Positions 1 to 7,380 are shown, counted from the stretch's first letter. The stretch is DNA of 12,475 bases from G963674505 sp964575975 (GCA_964575975.1 CAZNTU010000166.1:1-12475); one strand, 5' to 3'. A program made the numbers and translations. Notes: generated by a model from the sequence alone, not told the origin.

Positions 1-3000
1 CGGTTCCTGGCCGACTACGAGAAAGGCCGGGGCGAGTATTACATCCCCGAAGCCAAAGCCGAGAAACGTGCCGAGAAAGTCGCGGTCGTCGGTTCCGGCC
101 CCGCCGGACTCACCGCCGCCTACTACCTGATCCTGCAGGGATACGGGGTCACGATCTTCGAGAAACTCCCGGAACCCGGCGGCATGATGCGCGTGGGAAT
201 TCCCGAGTACCGCCTCCCCAGGGACATATTGGCCAACGAAATCAAGGTCGTCCAGGAGATGGGCGCCGAAATCAAGTGCAACGTCACGTTCGGCAAGGAC
301 ATCACCCTGGACAGCCTCAAGGTCGACGGATATTCCGCCGTGTTCATGGGCATCGGTCTCCATGGCGGAAGAAGACTCGGCGTCGAGAACGAGGATGTCG
401 AAGGCGTTCTCCAGGGCGTCGATTTCCTCAGGGACGCGGCCATGGGCAAAAAGCCCGAGATCGGCAAGGACGTCATCGTCGTGGGCGGCGGAAACGTGGC
501 CATCGACGTGGCTCTGACCGCCAAGCGGCTGGGCGCGGAAAACGTCACCCTGATCTGTCTGGAAAAGCGCGAGGAAATGCCCGCTTGGGAGCACGAAATC
601 CGGGAAGCCCTCGAGGGCGACATCAAGATCGTCAACAGCTTCGGTCCCAAGGCGTTCTTCATCGACAAGAATAAAAAGGTGTCCGGGATCGAGTTCAAGA
701 CCTGCACGGCCGTGTTCGACGAAAACAGGCGGTTCAATCCCCAGTACGACGACAGCGCCTGCCAGCCGTTCTTCGGCGACACCGTCATCATCTCCATCGG
801 CCAGAGCACCGACCTGACCGGAATCAGGGAACAGGGAATCGCCATTTCCCGTCCCGGCGGATTGGAAGCCGACCCCGTCACCCTCCAGACCCCAATCGAG
901 TGGGTCTTCGCCGGAGGCGACGCGTTCTACGGCCCCAAATCGGTGGTAGACGCGGTCTCCTGCGGAAAGAGAGCCGCGGAAAGCATCCACCGCTACATCA
1001 ACAAGATGGACCTGAAGGAAGGCCGCGAAGAGAATTGGGAGTTCGTCAAGCCCGATACGTTCGACGAGGTCAAGAAGGACCGCGTCGAGGTACGTTGCCT
1101 CGACCCGCAGGCCCGCGAGTGCAATTTCCTCGAGGTTTCCTTCGGATACGACGAGGAAGAGGCCAAGCTGGAAGCCGAGCGCTGCCTCAAGTGCGGCATC
1201 TGCTCCGAGTGCTACCAGTGCGTGGACGCCTGTCTCGCCGGTGCCGTGGATCACACCCAGAAGGACGAGGTCAAGGAGATCAGCGTTGGTTCCGTGGTTC
1301 TCTCGTCGGGCGCCAAGCCCTACGATCCCGAGCCGCTGACCAACCTTTACCTGTACAAGAAGAACCCGAACGTCATGACCAGCCTGGAGTTCGAAAGAAT
1401 TCTAAGCGCGTCCGGCCCCACCATGGGCCACCTGGTCCGCCCGTCCGACCACAAGGAGCCCAAGAAAGTCGCGTGGCTCCAGTGCATCGGCTCCAGGGAC
1501 AACAACAAGTGCGGCAACACCTATTGTTCGTCCGTCTGCTGCATGTACGCCATCAAGGACGCCATGATCGCCAAGGAGCATTCCGGCGGCGATCTCGACG
1601 CGGCGATCTTCTACATGGACATTCGCTCCTACGGCAAGGATTACGAGCTGTACTACAACCGGGCCAAGGAACGCGAGGGAATCCGGTTCATGAAGTCCAG
1701 GGTGCATTCGGTCACGGAAAATCCCGAGACCAAGGACTTGGTTCTCCGGTTCGCTGACGAGCAGGGCCAGATCCTGGAAGAGGAATTCGACATGCTGGTC
1801 CTCTCCGTGGGTCTCGAAGTTCCCGACAGCTCGCTGGAACTGGCGAAGCGCCTGGGAGTCAATGTTAACAAGCACAAGTTCGTGGAAACCGATCCTTTCG
1901 CCCCCGTGGCCTCCTCGCGTCCCGGCGTGTACACTTGCGGCATCTTCCAAGGCCCCAAGGACATTCCCGCTTCGGTTACCGAGGCGTCCGCCGCCGCAGG
2001 CCAAGCCGGGTGCGACGTAGCCGGAGCCAGAGGGACCGACACCAAAACGGTCGTCGTTCCGGAAGAGATCGACATCACGGGCCAGGAGCCTAGGATCGGC
2101 GTGTTCGTATGCAACTGCGGCATCAACATCGCGGGCGTCGTGGACGTCCCGGCGGTCCAGGAATACGCGGGCACGCTTCCGGGAGTCGTCTTCACCGACA
2201 ACAACCTGTTCACCTGCAGCCAGGACACCCAGGACAAGATCAAGGAGAAGATCAAGGAGCAGGGGTTGAACCGGGTAGTCGTGGCCTCGTGCAGCCCGAA
2301 GACCCACGCGCCCATGTTCATGGAGACGCTGGAGGCCTGCGGTCTCAACAGGTACCTGTTCGAGATGGCCAACATCCGGAACCAGGATTCCTGGGTGCAT
2401 GCGAACAACCACGAGCTTGCGACGGAAAAAGCCAAGGATTTGGTCCGTATGGCCGTAGCGCGCGCCGGCAATTTGAAGCCGCTGGCGGGCAAGGTCATTC
2501 CGGTAAACAAGCGGGCGCTTGTGCTGGGCGGCGGCGTCGCCGGCATGAACGCGGCCTTGGATTTGGCCAAGCAGGGCTTCGAGTCCACCATCGTGGAAAA
2601 ACAGAGCCGGCTCGGCGGCATGGCGCTGAAACTGCACCATACCATCGAGGGCGGGGACATCAGAGCCTACGTGGAAAGCCTGGTGGGCAAAGTCGACGCC
2701 GAAAGCAAGATTACGGTGCTGACCGACGCCAACGTAGTCGAAGCCGAGGGTTTCCAGGGCAACTTCCTGACCAAGGTGAGCGCCAACGGCGGCGAGGTCC
2801 ACGAAATCGCCCACGGCGTCATCATCGTGGCGACCGGCGCCAAGGAATACAAGCCCAAGGAGTTCTTGTACGGCGAGGACGACCGTGTGGTCACGCAGGT
2901 TCAACTCGGCGACCGCCTTGCGGAAAAGGGCGCGGACGGGTTGGATTCGGTGGTCATGATCCAGTGTGTGGGTTCCCGCAACGAAGAAAGGCCCAACTGC

Positions 3001-3756
3001 TCGAAGATCTGCTGCCAAGCGGCCGTCAAGAACGCCATCGACATCAAGAAGAAAAACCCCGACGCGCAGGTCTTCATATTGAACAGGGACATCCGGACCT
3101 ACGGTCTCATGGAAGACTACTACACCGAAGCCAGAAAGCTCGGCGTCGTCTTCATCCGATTCACCCCGGACAACCCGCCGGTCGCGAAGGCATCCGACGA
3201 GGGCATCCTGGTGACGGTCAAGGATCACGTCCTGCAGAGAAACATCGAGATTCGCGCGGATCTTTTGACCTTGAGCGCGGGCGTGTTCCCCAACGACACG
3301 GACGAGATGGCCCGGATCATGAAGCTCAACAAGAATCCGGAAGGGTACTTCATCGAGGCCCACGTCAAGTTGCGTCCGGTGGACATGGGGTCGGAAGGCG
3401 TGTTCCTGTGCGGAACGGCTCATGGTCCCAAGCTGATCAGCGAGACCATCGCTCAAGCGAACGCGGCGGCCTCACGGGCCGTGACGTTCCTGTCCAAGGA
3501 TGAAATCAAGCTGTCGGCCATCAAGGCCCAGGTGGATACGGATCACTGCGTGAAATGTCTGACCTGCGTACGATCTTGCCCCTTCGAGGTCCCCGTGTTC
3601 AACGAGGAATTGGGCGAGATCCAGATCGACCCGGCCTTGTGTCAAGGGTGCGGCGTTTGCGCGTGCGTGTGTCCGCGCCAGACGATCCAGCTTAACTATT
3701 ACGAAGACGACCAGATAACTTGCAAGATAGACGCCTTGCTTGCGGGAGGAATGTAA
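1..3756 (+). CDS. hdrA: Giant HdrA-like FAD/iron-sulfur oxidoreductase with GltD-like NAD(P)H module (5' truncated)
   Basis: The reading frame is open from the first base, so the N-terminus lies outside the window; 1251 codons are visible. In order: a glutamate-synthase-beta-like flavoprotein module (FAD motif GSGPAGL at codons 31-37, NAD(P)H motif GGGN at about 162-165); a cysteine cluster CLKCGICSECYQC at about 395-407; an HdrA-type segment with QCIGSRD and a Cys-rich CGNTYCSSVCC at about 494-514; a second, fuller HdrA module beginning near codon 695 (VFVCNCGINIAG), with FAD motif GGGVAGMNAA and a second QCVGSR...CSKICC; and two C-terminal 4Fe-4S motifs (CVKCLTCVRSCP and CQGCGVCACVCP). HdrA is the flavin hub of heterodisulfide-reductase-type complexes and can bifurcate electrons. 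The fused GltD-like domain suggests NAD(P)H as a partner (inference). It sits 2 nt upstream of mvhD, and the mvhD Shine-Dalgarno (GGAGG, 3746-3750) lies inside its 3' end, so the two are translationally coupled. It contains no in-frame UGA. Confidence 0.93.
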   Translation, partial: RFLADYEKGRGEYYIPEAKAEKRAEKVAVVGSGPAGLTAAYYLILQGYGVTIFEKLPEPGGMMRVGIPEYRLPRDILANEIKVVQEMGAEIKCNVTFGKDITLDSLKVDGYSAVFMGIGLHGGRRLGVENEDVEGVLQGVDFLRDAAMGKKPEIGKDVIVVGGGNVAIDVALTAKRLGAENVTLICLEKREEMPAWEHEIREALEGDIKIVNSFGPKAFFIDKNKKVSGIEFKTCTAVFDENRRFNPQYDDSACQPFFGDTVIISIGQSTDLTGIREQGIAISRPGGLEADPVTLQTPIEWVFAGGDAFYGPKSVVDAVSCGKRAAESIHRYINKMDLKEGREENWEFVKPDTFDEVKKDRVEVRCLDPQARECNFLEVSFGYDEEEAKLEAERCLKCGICSECYQCVDACLAGAVDHTQKDEVKEISVGSVVLSSGAKPYDPEPLTNLYLYKKNPNVMTSLEFERILSASGPTMGHLVRPSDHKEPKKVAWLQCIGSRDNNKCGNTYCSSVCCMYAIKDAMIAKEHSGGDLDAAIFYMDIRSYGKDYELYYNRAKEREGIRFMKSRVHSVTENPETKDLVLRFADEQGQILEEEFDMLVLSVGLEVPDSSLELAKRLGVNVNKHKFVETDPFAPVASSRPGVYTCGIFQGPKDIPASVTEASAAAGQAGCDVAGARGTDTKTVVVPEEIDITGQEPRIGVFVCNCGINIAGVVDVPAVQEYAGTLPGVVFTDNNLFTCSQDTQDKIKEKIKEQGLNRVVVASCSPKTHAPMFMETLEACGLNRYLFEMANIRNQDSWVHANNHELATEKAKDLVRMAVARAGNLKPLAGKVIPVNKRALVLGGGVAGMNAALDLAKQGFESTIVEKQSRLGGMALKLHHTIEGGDIRAYVESLVGKVDAESKITVLTDANVVEAEGFQGNFLTKVSANGGEVHEIAHGVIIVATGAKEYKPKEFLYGEDDRVVTQVQLGDRLAEKGADGLDSVVMIQCVGSRNEERPNCSKICCQAAVKNAIDIKKKNPDAQVFILNRDIRTYGLMEDYYTEARKLGVVFIRFTPDNPPVAKASDEGILVTVKDHVLQRNIEIRADLLTLSAGVFPNDTDEMARIMKLNKNPEGYFIEAHVKLRPVDMGSEGVFLCGTAHGPKLISETIAQANAAASRAVTFLSKDEIKLSAIKAQVDTDHCVKCLTCVRSCPFEVPVFNEELGEIQIDPALCQGCGVCACVCPRQTIQLNYYEDDQITCKIDALLAGGM

Positions 3757-3758
3757 CA

Positions 3759-4235
3759 ATGGCTGATTTCGAACCGACGATCATAGCTTTTTGCTGTGAC
3801 TACTGAGGGTATTCGGCGGCGGACCTGGCAGGTTCCATGCGGCTGAGCTACCCCACCAACGTCAAGATCATTCGGGTGCCCTGCACCGGGAAAGTGGACG
3901 TCATGCATATGTTGAGATGTTTCCAGAAAGGGGCCGACGGCGTTTATTGCGTAGGCTGCCTGGAGGGGACTTGTCACTATAAGCAAGGGAATTTCCGGGC
4001 TCGGGAACGAGTCGGGCATGTCCGGAGTCTTTTGGAGGAGATCGGAATCGAGGGCGACCGATGCAGAATGTACAACCTGTCGTCCGGCGAGGGCCCCACT
4101 TTCGCGGCCTACGCCAAGGAAATGACGGAGCACATCAAGTCTCTCGGACCGAGTCCTTTGAAGGAAAAGTTGAAGAAGGCCGCATGCGCCGAGGAAAAGG
4201 CCGCATGCGTTCAAGAAAAGGCCGCATGCGCCTAA
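3759..4235 (+). CDS. mvhD: MvhD/VhuD-family iron-sulfur subunit, selenocysteine-containing (UGA at 3804-3806)
   Basis: Read through one UGA, the product is 158 residues. It starts MADFEPTIIAFCCDYU and continues GYSAADLAG, the characteristic MvhD opening in which a cysteine normally occupies position 16 (C-C-x-x-C). Other probable cluster ligands are C42 (VPCTGKVD), C64, C67 and C72 (GVYCVGCLEGTC). MvhD passes electrons between a hydrogenase or another dehydrogenase and HdrA. The ATG is chosen for its GGAGG 8 nt upstream, its 2-nt gap from hdrA, and because the conserved CC motif lies before the UGA; a call starting at ATG 3837 would lose it. A SECIS-like hairpin follows the UGA at 3821-3836. 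The C-terminal tail is unusual: three 7-residue repeats each with one cysteine (C143, C150, C157). VhuD of methanogens, a homologue, is a known selenoprotein. The alternatives are a nonsense mutation or sequencing error, made unlikely by the position, the intact downstream frame and a second case in the next gene. Confidence 0.9.
3804..3806 (+). other. In-frame UGA recoded as selenocysteine (U16 of MvhD)
   Basis: TGA falls exactly where the family has the third Cys of its N-terminal CCxxC motif (CCDY-U-GYSAADLAG). Coding similarity to MvhD is uninterrupted on both sides in the same frame, with no insertion or deletion. Selenocysteine is a known conservative replacement of Cys in redox enzymes. 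Confidence 0.88.
3821..3836 (+). promoter_or_regulatory. SECIS-like hairpin 1 (mvhD)
   Basis: GGA-CCU pairs with AGG-U-UCC around a GGC loop (3827-3829), leaving one bulged U (3833). The stem starts 14 nt after the UGA and the loop 20 nt after it, in the range of bacterial SECIS elements. G residues at the loop start and a bulged U are also typical, although in E. coli fdhF the bulged U is on the other arm. It lies inside the coding sequence, as bacterial SECIS elements must. This is manual folding only. Confidence 0.65.
4176..4230 (+). repeat. Three 21-nt tandem repeats encoding a cysteine heptad tail
   Basis: The 13-mer AAGGCCGCATGCG occurs identically at 4176-4188, 4197-4209 and 4218-4230, a period of exactly 21 nt. 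In frame it encodes KAAC three times (AACAEEK, AACVQEK, AACA), ending the MvhD protein. The period is a multiple of three, so expansion or contraction keeps the frame. Each unit contains the palindrome GCATGC. Confidence 0.9.
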
Positions 4236-4255
4236 GAAGAGGAGCGAATTGAATT

Positions 4256-5554
4256 ATGTCTGACGAAGCAATCAAGATAGGCGGAAAAAAGAAAGGCAAG
4301 TTCATGGACAAGGTCAAGGAGATTCTGCCCGAAGGCGGAAATCTGGACCTGTGCCTGACTTGCGGTGCGTGCTCTTCCGGCTGCCCGGCCACGGGGCTGG
4401 AGGACTTGGATCCCAGAAAATTCTTGAGAATGGCCGCTCTGGGAATGGACGAGGAGCTGCTGTCGACCGACTGGGCCTGGATGTGTACCATGTGCCAGCG
4501 CTGCATCTACGTGTGCCCCATGAAGATCGACATTCCCCAGCTGGTGTTCAACGTGCGCAAATCGAGACCTCGCGAGGATCGTCCCAAGGGTATCCTGGGC
4601 TCCTGCGACATGGCCTTGAGGCACGACACTTGCTCCGCCATGGGCGCCTCCGAGGAAGACTGGCGTTTCGTGGTCGAGGACGTGGCCGAGGAAGTCCGTG
4701 AAAACCAGCCTGGTTTCGAGGAACTTCAGGCCCCAATGGACAAGGTCGGCGCCGAGTTCTTCCTGAACCAGAACTCCAGGGAGCCCGTGACCGAGCCCGA
4801 CGAGATGATTCCGCTCTGGAAGATTCTCCATATCGTCGGAGCGGACTGGACCTACGGTTCCAAGGGATGGGCGGCGGAGAACTACTGCATGTTCCTGGCC
4901 GACGACGAAGCCTGGGAGCACATTATTCGCACCAAGGTGAAAGCCGTGGAGGATTTGGGCTGCAAGGTCTGGCTCAATACGGAGTGAGGGCACGAATTAT
5001 TCGCAGTCCGGGCCGGACTGAAAAAATTCAACATTCCCTACAACTTCGAAATCGCCAGCATTATCCAGTACTACGCCAAATGGGTGCGCGAGGGCAAATT
5101 GAAGGTCAACTCGGATTGGAACAAGGATCTGAAGATCAAGTTCACGGTCCAGGATCCCTGCCAGTTAGTCAGAAAGAGTTTCGGCGACCCTGTTGCCGAG
5201 GACCTTCGTTACGTGGTCAAAAAGGTCGTGGGCGAGGAGAATTTCGTCGATATGACCCCGAACCGCTCCAACAACTACTGTTGCGGCGGCGGAGGCGGGT
5301 TCCTGCAGTCGGGCCTGCCCGACGCGCGTCGCGCCTACGGCAAGCTGAAGGCGGAGCAGATCATCAAGACGGGCGCTTCGTACGCCATCACCCCCTGCCA
5401 TAACTGCCACGCGCAGGTCCACGACCTGAGCGAGCATTACGAGGGCGGATGGCACACCGTTCACCTGTGGACCCTGATCGCCCTCTCCCTCGGCGTACTC
5501 GGCGAAAACGAAAGAGAATACCTCGGAGACGACTTGAAGGAAGTCGGACTTTAG
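4256..5554 (+). CDS. HdrC/HdrB-type (HdrD-like) iron-sulfur protein, selenocysteine-containing (UGA at 4985-4987)
   Basis: Reading through the UGA gives 432 residues. The N-terminal HdrC-like part carries two 4Fe-4S motifs: C33xxC36xxC39xxxC43P and C77xxC80xxC83xxxC87P. The C-terminal part is HdrB/CCG-like. Its last CCG domain is complete: DPC302, then C342-C343-GGGGG, then C381HNC384, the ligands of a noncubane 4Fe-4S cluster in HdrB. The preceding CCG unit is degenerate, and its end reads LNTE-U244-GHELFAVRAGL, where DsrK/HdrD relatives have ECGH. In this complex it would carry electrons between HdrA/MvhD and MetV/MetF, standing in for separate HdrB and HdrC (inference). The ATG follows GGAG at 4241-4244, and the gene begins 20 nt after mvhD. 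Ordinary gene calling splits it into 4256-4987 and a fragment starting near 5084. Both fragments are in one frame and are needed for a complete fold. A SECIS-like hairpin follows the UGA. Confidence 0.9.
4985..4987 (+). other. In-frame UGA recoded as selenocysteine (U244 of the HdrC/HdrB fusion)
   Basis: TGA lies in LNTE-UGA-GHELFAVRAGLKKF. The family motif is (S/T)ECGH, so UGA replaces the conserved Cys. The frame stays open for another 188 codons and contains a full CCG domain, so this is not a genuine end of gene. Confidence 0.87.
5004..5020 (+). promoter_or_regulatory. SECIS-like hairpin 2 (HdrC/HdrB fusion)
   Basis: CAGUCCG and CGGACUG form a perfect 7-bp stem around loop GGC (5011-5013). 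If the innermost pair opens, the loop is GGGCC. UU (5000-5001) can further pair with AA (5021-5022) across a 2-nt CG bulge. The stem begins 16 nt after the UGA. The apical loop GGC is the same as in hairpin 1. This is manual folding only. Confidence 0.7.
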
Positions 5555-5563
5555 AATCCGCGA

Positions 5564-5589
5564 GGGCCGGGCGGATGCCCGTCCGGCCC
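5564..5589 (+). other. Strong intergenic hairpin between the hdr genes and metV
   Basis: GGGCCGGGCGG (5564-5574) pairs with CCGTCCGGCCC (5579-5589), 11 bp including one G-U, around loop ATGC. It lies 9 nt after the stop of the HdrC/HdrB gene and ends 5 nt before the metV Shine-Dalgarno. No T tract follows, so it is not a standard intrinsic terminator. It may stabilise or punctuate the transcript, or set subunit ratios (inference). Confidence 0.6.
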
Positions 5590-5604
5590 CATTTAGGAGG
5601 AAAT

Positions 5605-6282
5605 ATGATAGTTGCCAAAAGAAAACCCTTTGAAGAAATCAAAGAGATGTTGAAGGGGTACAACAAGGTCCTGAACGTGGGATGCGGCACCTGCGTGTCC
5701 GTGTGCCTGGCCGGCGGAGAAAAGGAAGTCAGTATCCTGAACGCGGAGCTTGACATGGCCAGGAGACTGGAAGACAATCCCATCGAGATCGAGGGCCGCA
5801 CCATCGAGCGCCAATGCGACCGCGAGTACTTGGCGGAGCTTGACGACCAGATCAAGAACGGCAAGTACGACGCTTTAATGTCCATGGCCTGCGGCGTGGG
5901 CATCCAGTTTCTGGCCGAAAGATACCCGGACATCCCCACCTTCCCCGGCGTGGACACCACCGGAATCGCCGTCAACCAGGCCGTGGGCTGGTACGAGGAG
6001 CGTTGCCGCTCGTGCAGCCAGTGCGTGCTCGGAATTACCGGCGGCATCTGCCCTGTTACCATGTGCGCCAAGGGCCTTTTCAACGGCCCCTGCGGCGGAA
6101 CCAATAAAGGAAAGTGCGAAATCAGCTCGGAGCAGGACTGCGCCTGGTTCAAAATCCATGAACGTCTCAAAGCGCAAGGTCGATTGGATAGCATCAAGAA
6201 ACTCAATACCGCCAGAGGTTGGAAAGACCAGATTCCCAGGAACCTGATCCAGCCGGGGTACAAGAAGGTCGAAAAGGCCTAA
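5605..6282 (+). CDS. metV: MetV, zinc/iron-sulfur partner of methylenetetrahydrofolate reductase (MTHFR_C family)
   Basis: The protein has 225 residues. The start is the ATG with a textbook AGGAGG (5595-5600) 4 nt upstream; a longer in-frame extension from 5449 overlaps the preceding gene and is not used. It is cysteine-rich: C27xxC30xxxC34 and C96 in the N-terminal half, then C134xxC137xxC140, C149, C154 and the family hallmark GLFNGPCGGTNKGKCE (C163, C171), with C179. MetV forms a complex with MetF in acetogens and other Wood-Ljungdahl organisms. It is needed for activity there and is thought to carry electrons to the MetF flavin, since this type of MetF does not take electrons directly from NAD(P)H. 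Its position between the Hdr-type proteins and metF fits a wiring role. Confidence 0.92.
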   Translation: MIVAKRKPFEEIKEMLKGYNKVLNVGCGTCVSVCLAGGEKEVSILNAELDMARRLEDNPIEIEGRTIERQCDREYLAELDDQIKNGKYDALMSMACGVGIQFLAERYPDIPTFPGVDTTGIAVNQAVGWYEERCRSCSQCVLGITGGICPVTMCAKGLFNGPCGGTNKGKCEISSEQDCAWFKIHERLKAQGRLDSIKKLNTARGWKDQIPRNLIQPGYKKVEKA

Positions 6283-6371
6283 CTCGGGCCGCTTCCTTTT
6301 TGTTTCTTGTTGTTTCGTGCAAATCCGTCAAATCATAATCGAGCACCCTTTATAAGGCAGGGGATTTAAAT

Positions 6372-7316
6372 ATGAGCACAGATAATGGTTTTAAAGCAGG
6401 AAGTAACTTGGAGAAGGTTCTCAGGTCGGGCCAGTTTGCTTTTACCGGCGAGTTGGGCCCTCCGAGGGGAACCGACGTCCAGGAAGTCAAGGAAAAGGCC
6501 CAATTCCTGAAAGGCAACGTCGACTCGGTCAACATCACCGACAACCAGACCGCCGTGGTCCGCATGTCGAGCTGGGCGGCCTCTATTATCCTGATCCAGG
6601 AAGGCCTCGAGCCCAATTTCCAGATGGTCTGCCGCGACAGGAACCGGCTTGCCATGCAGTCCGACATTCTGGGCGGCTACGCCCACGGCATCCGGAACAT
6701 GCTTTGCCTTTCCGGCGACCACGCCCAATTCGGAGACCATCCGGACGCCAGAAACGTTTTCGACATCGATTCCATGCAGTTGATCGCCATGGTCAAGCAG
6801 ATGCGCGACGAGGGAAAATTCCTGGGCGGCGCGGAAATCCACCATCCGCCGAAAATCTTCATCGGCGCTGCCAGCAACCCGTTCGCCGACCCGTTCGAAT
6901 GGCGAGTATCCCGTTTGGCCAAAAAAATCGAGGCGGGCGTCGATTTCATCCAGACCCAATGCATCTACAACATGGCGAAGTTCCGCGAGTTCATCCGCAT
7001 CGCCAACGAGGAGGGCCTCACGGATAAAGTCTTCATTCTGGCCGGCGTAACCCCCATGAAGAGCATCGGCATGGCCAAGTACATGAAGAACAAGGTGCCC
7101 GGAATGGACGTGCCCGACGAGATCATCAAGCGCCTCCAGGGCGTAGAAAAGACCAAGGTCGCCCAGGAAGGCATCAACATCGCCTGCGAGCAAATCGAGG
7201 AGTTCAAGACGATGAAGGGCGTCCACGGCGTCCATCTGATGGCGATCGAGTGGGAGCACATGGTTCCCGAGATTGCCAAACAGGCAAAGGTCCTTCCGAG
7301 ACCCACCTTCGATTAA
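6372..7316 (+). CDS. metF: Methylenetetrahydrofolate reductase, MetF
   Basis: The protein has 314 residues, near the usual bacterial MetF length, and forms a TIM barrel binding FAD. It interconverts 5,10-methylene- and 5-methyl-tetrahydrofolate, the last step of the methyl branch of the Wood-Ljungdahl pathway in either direction. Visible landmarks are the catalytic Glu region GELGPPRG (E27, equivalent to the EFFPP motif of E. coli MetF), the CLSGDHAQFGDHP segment holding the folate/flavin-site Asp, and GVDFIQTQCIYN near the middle. The ATG has AGGGGA at 6359-6364. The 89-nt gap after metV is T-rich and could hide a weak promoter, but I could not support one. A terminator follows at 7340, making metF the last gene of the cluster. 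Confidence 0.94.
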   Translation: MSTDNGFKAGSNLEKVLRSGQFAFTGELGPPRGTDVQEVKEKAQFLKGNVDSVNITDNQTAVVRMSSWAASIILIQEGLEPNFQMVCRDRNRLAMQSDILGGYAHGIRNMLCLSGDHAQFGDHPDARNVFDIDSMQLIAMVKQMRDEGKFLGGAEIHHPPKIFIGAASNPFADPFEWRVSRLAKKIEAGVDFIQTQCIYNMAKFREFIRIANEEGLTDKVFILAGVTPMKSIGMAKYMKNKVPGMDVPDEIIKRLQGVEKTKVAQEGINIACEQIEEFKTMKGVHGVHLMAIEWEHMVPEIAKQAKVLPRPTFD

Positions 7317-7339
7317 TCAAGCTCCCAATTGCATCCGAA

Positions 7340-7380
7340 TCACCGCCGTTTTTCTCTCGACTAAACGGCGGTGATTTTTT
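7340..7380 (+). terminator. Rho-independent terminator after metF
   Basis: TCACCGCCGTTT (7340-7351) pairs perfectly with AAACGGCGGTGA (7363-7374), 12 bp with an 11-nt loop, followed directly by six T (7375-7380). It closes the hdrA-mvhD-hdr-metVF transcript 24 nt after the metF stop. Confidence 0.93.

Noticed and set aside
1402..3456. 684-codon open frame on the - strand within hdrA
   Set aside because: It is a GC-rich antisense shadow: the translation is His/Asp/Val/Leu-rich without family motifs, and the + strand frame has clear FAD and Fe-S motifs throughout.
2109..3503. 464-codon + strand frame in another phase of hdrA
   Set aside because: The translation is Arg/Gly/Gln-rich as expected of a shifted GC-rich gene; no motifs.
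4176..4230. CRISPR-like or regulatory direct repeats
   Set aside because: The period is 21 nt, in frame and coding; the units are too short and closely spaced for CRISPR.
3759..5554. Two pseudogenes broken by nonsense mutations
   Set aside because: Both UGA codons fall at conserved Cys positions, all downstream motifs are intact, and each UGA has a hairpin at SECIS distance; selenocysteine explains all of this.
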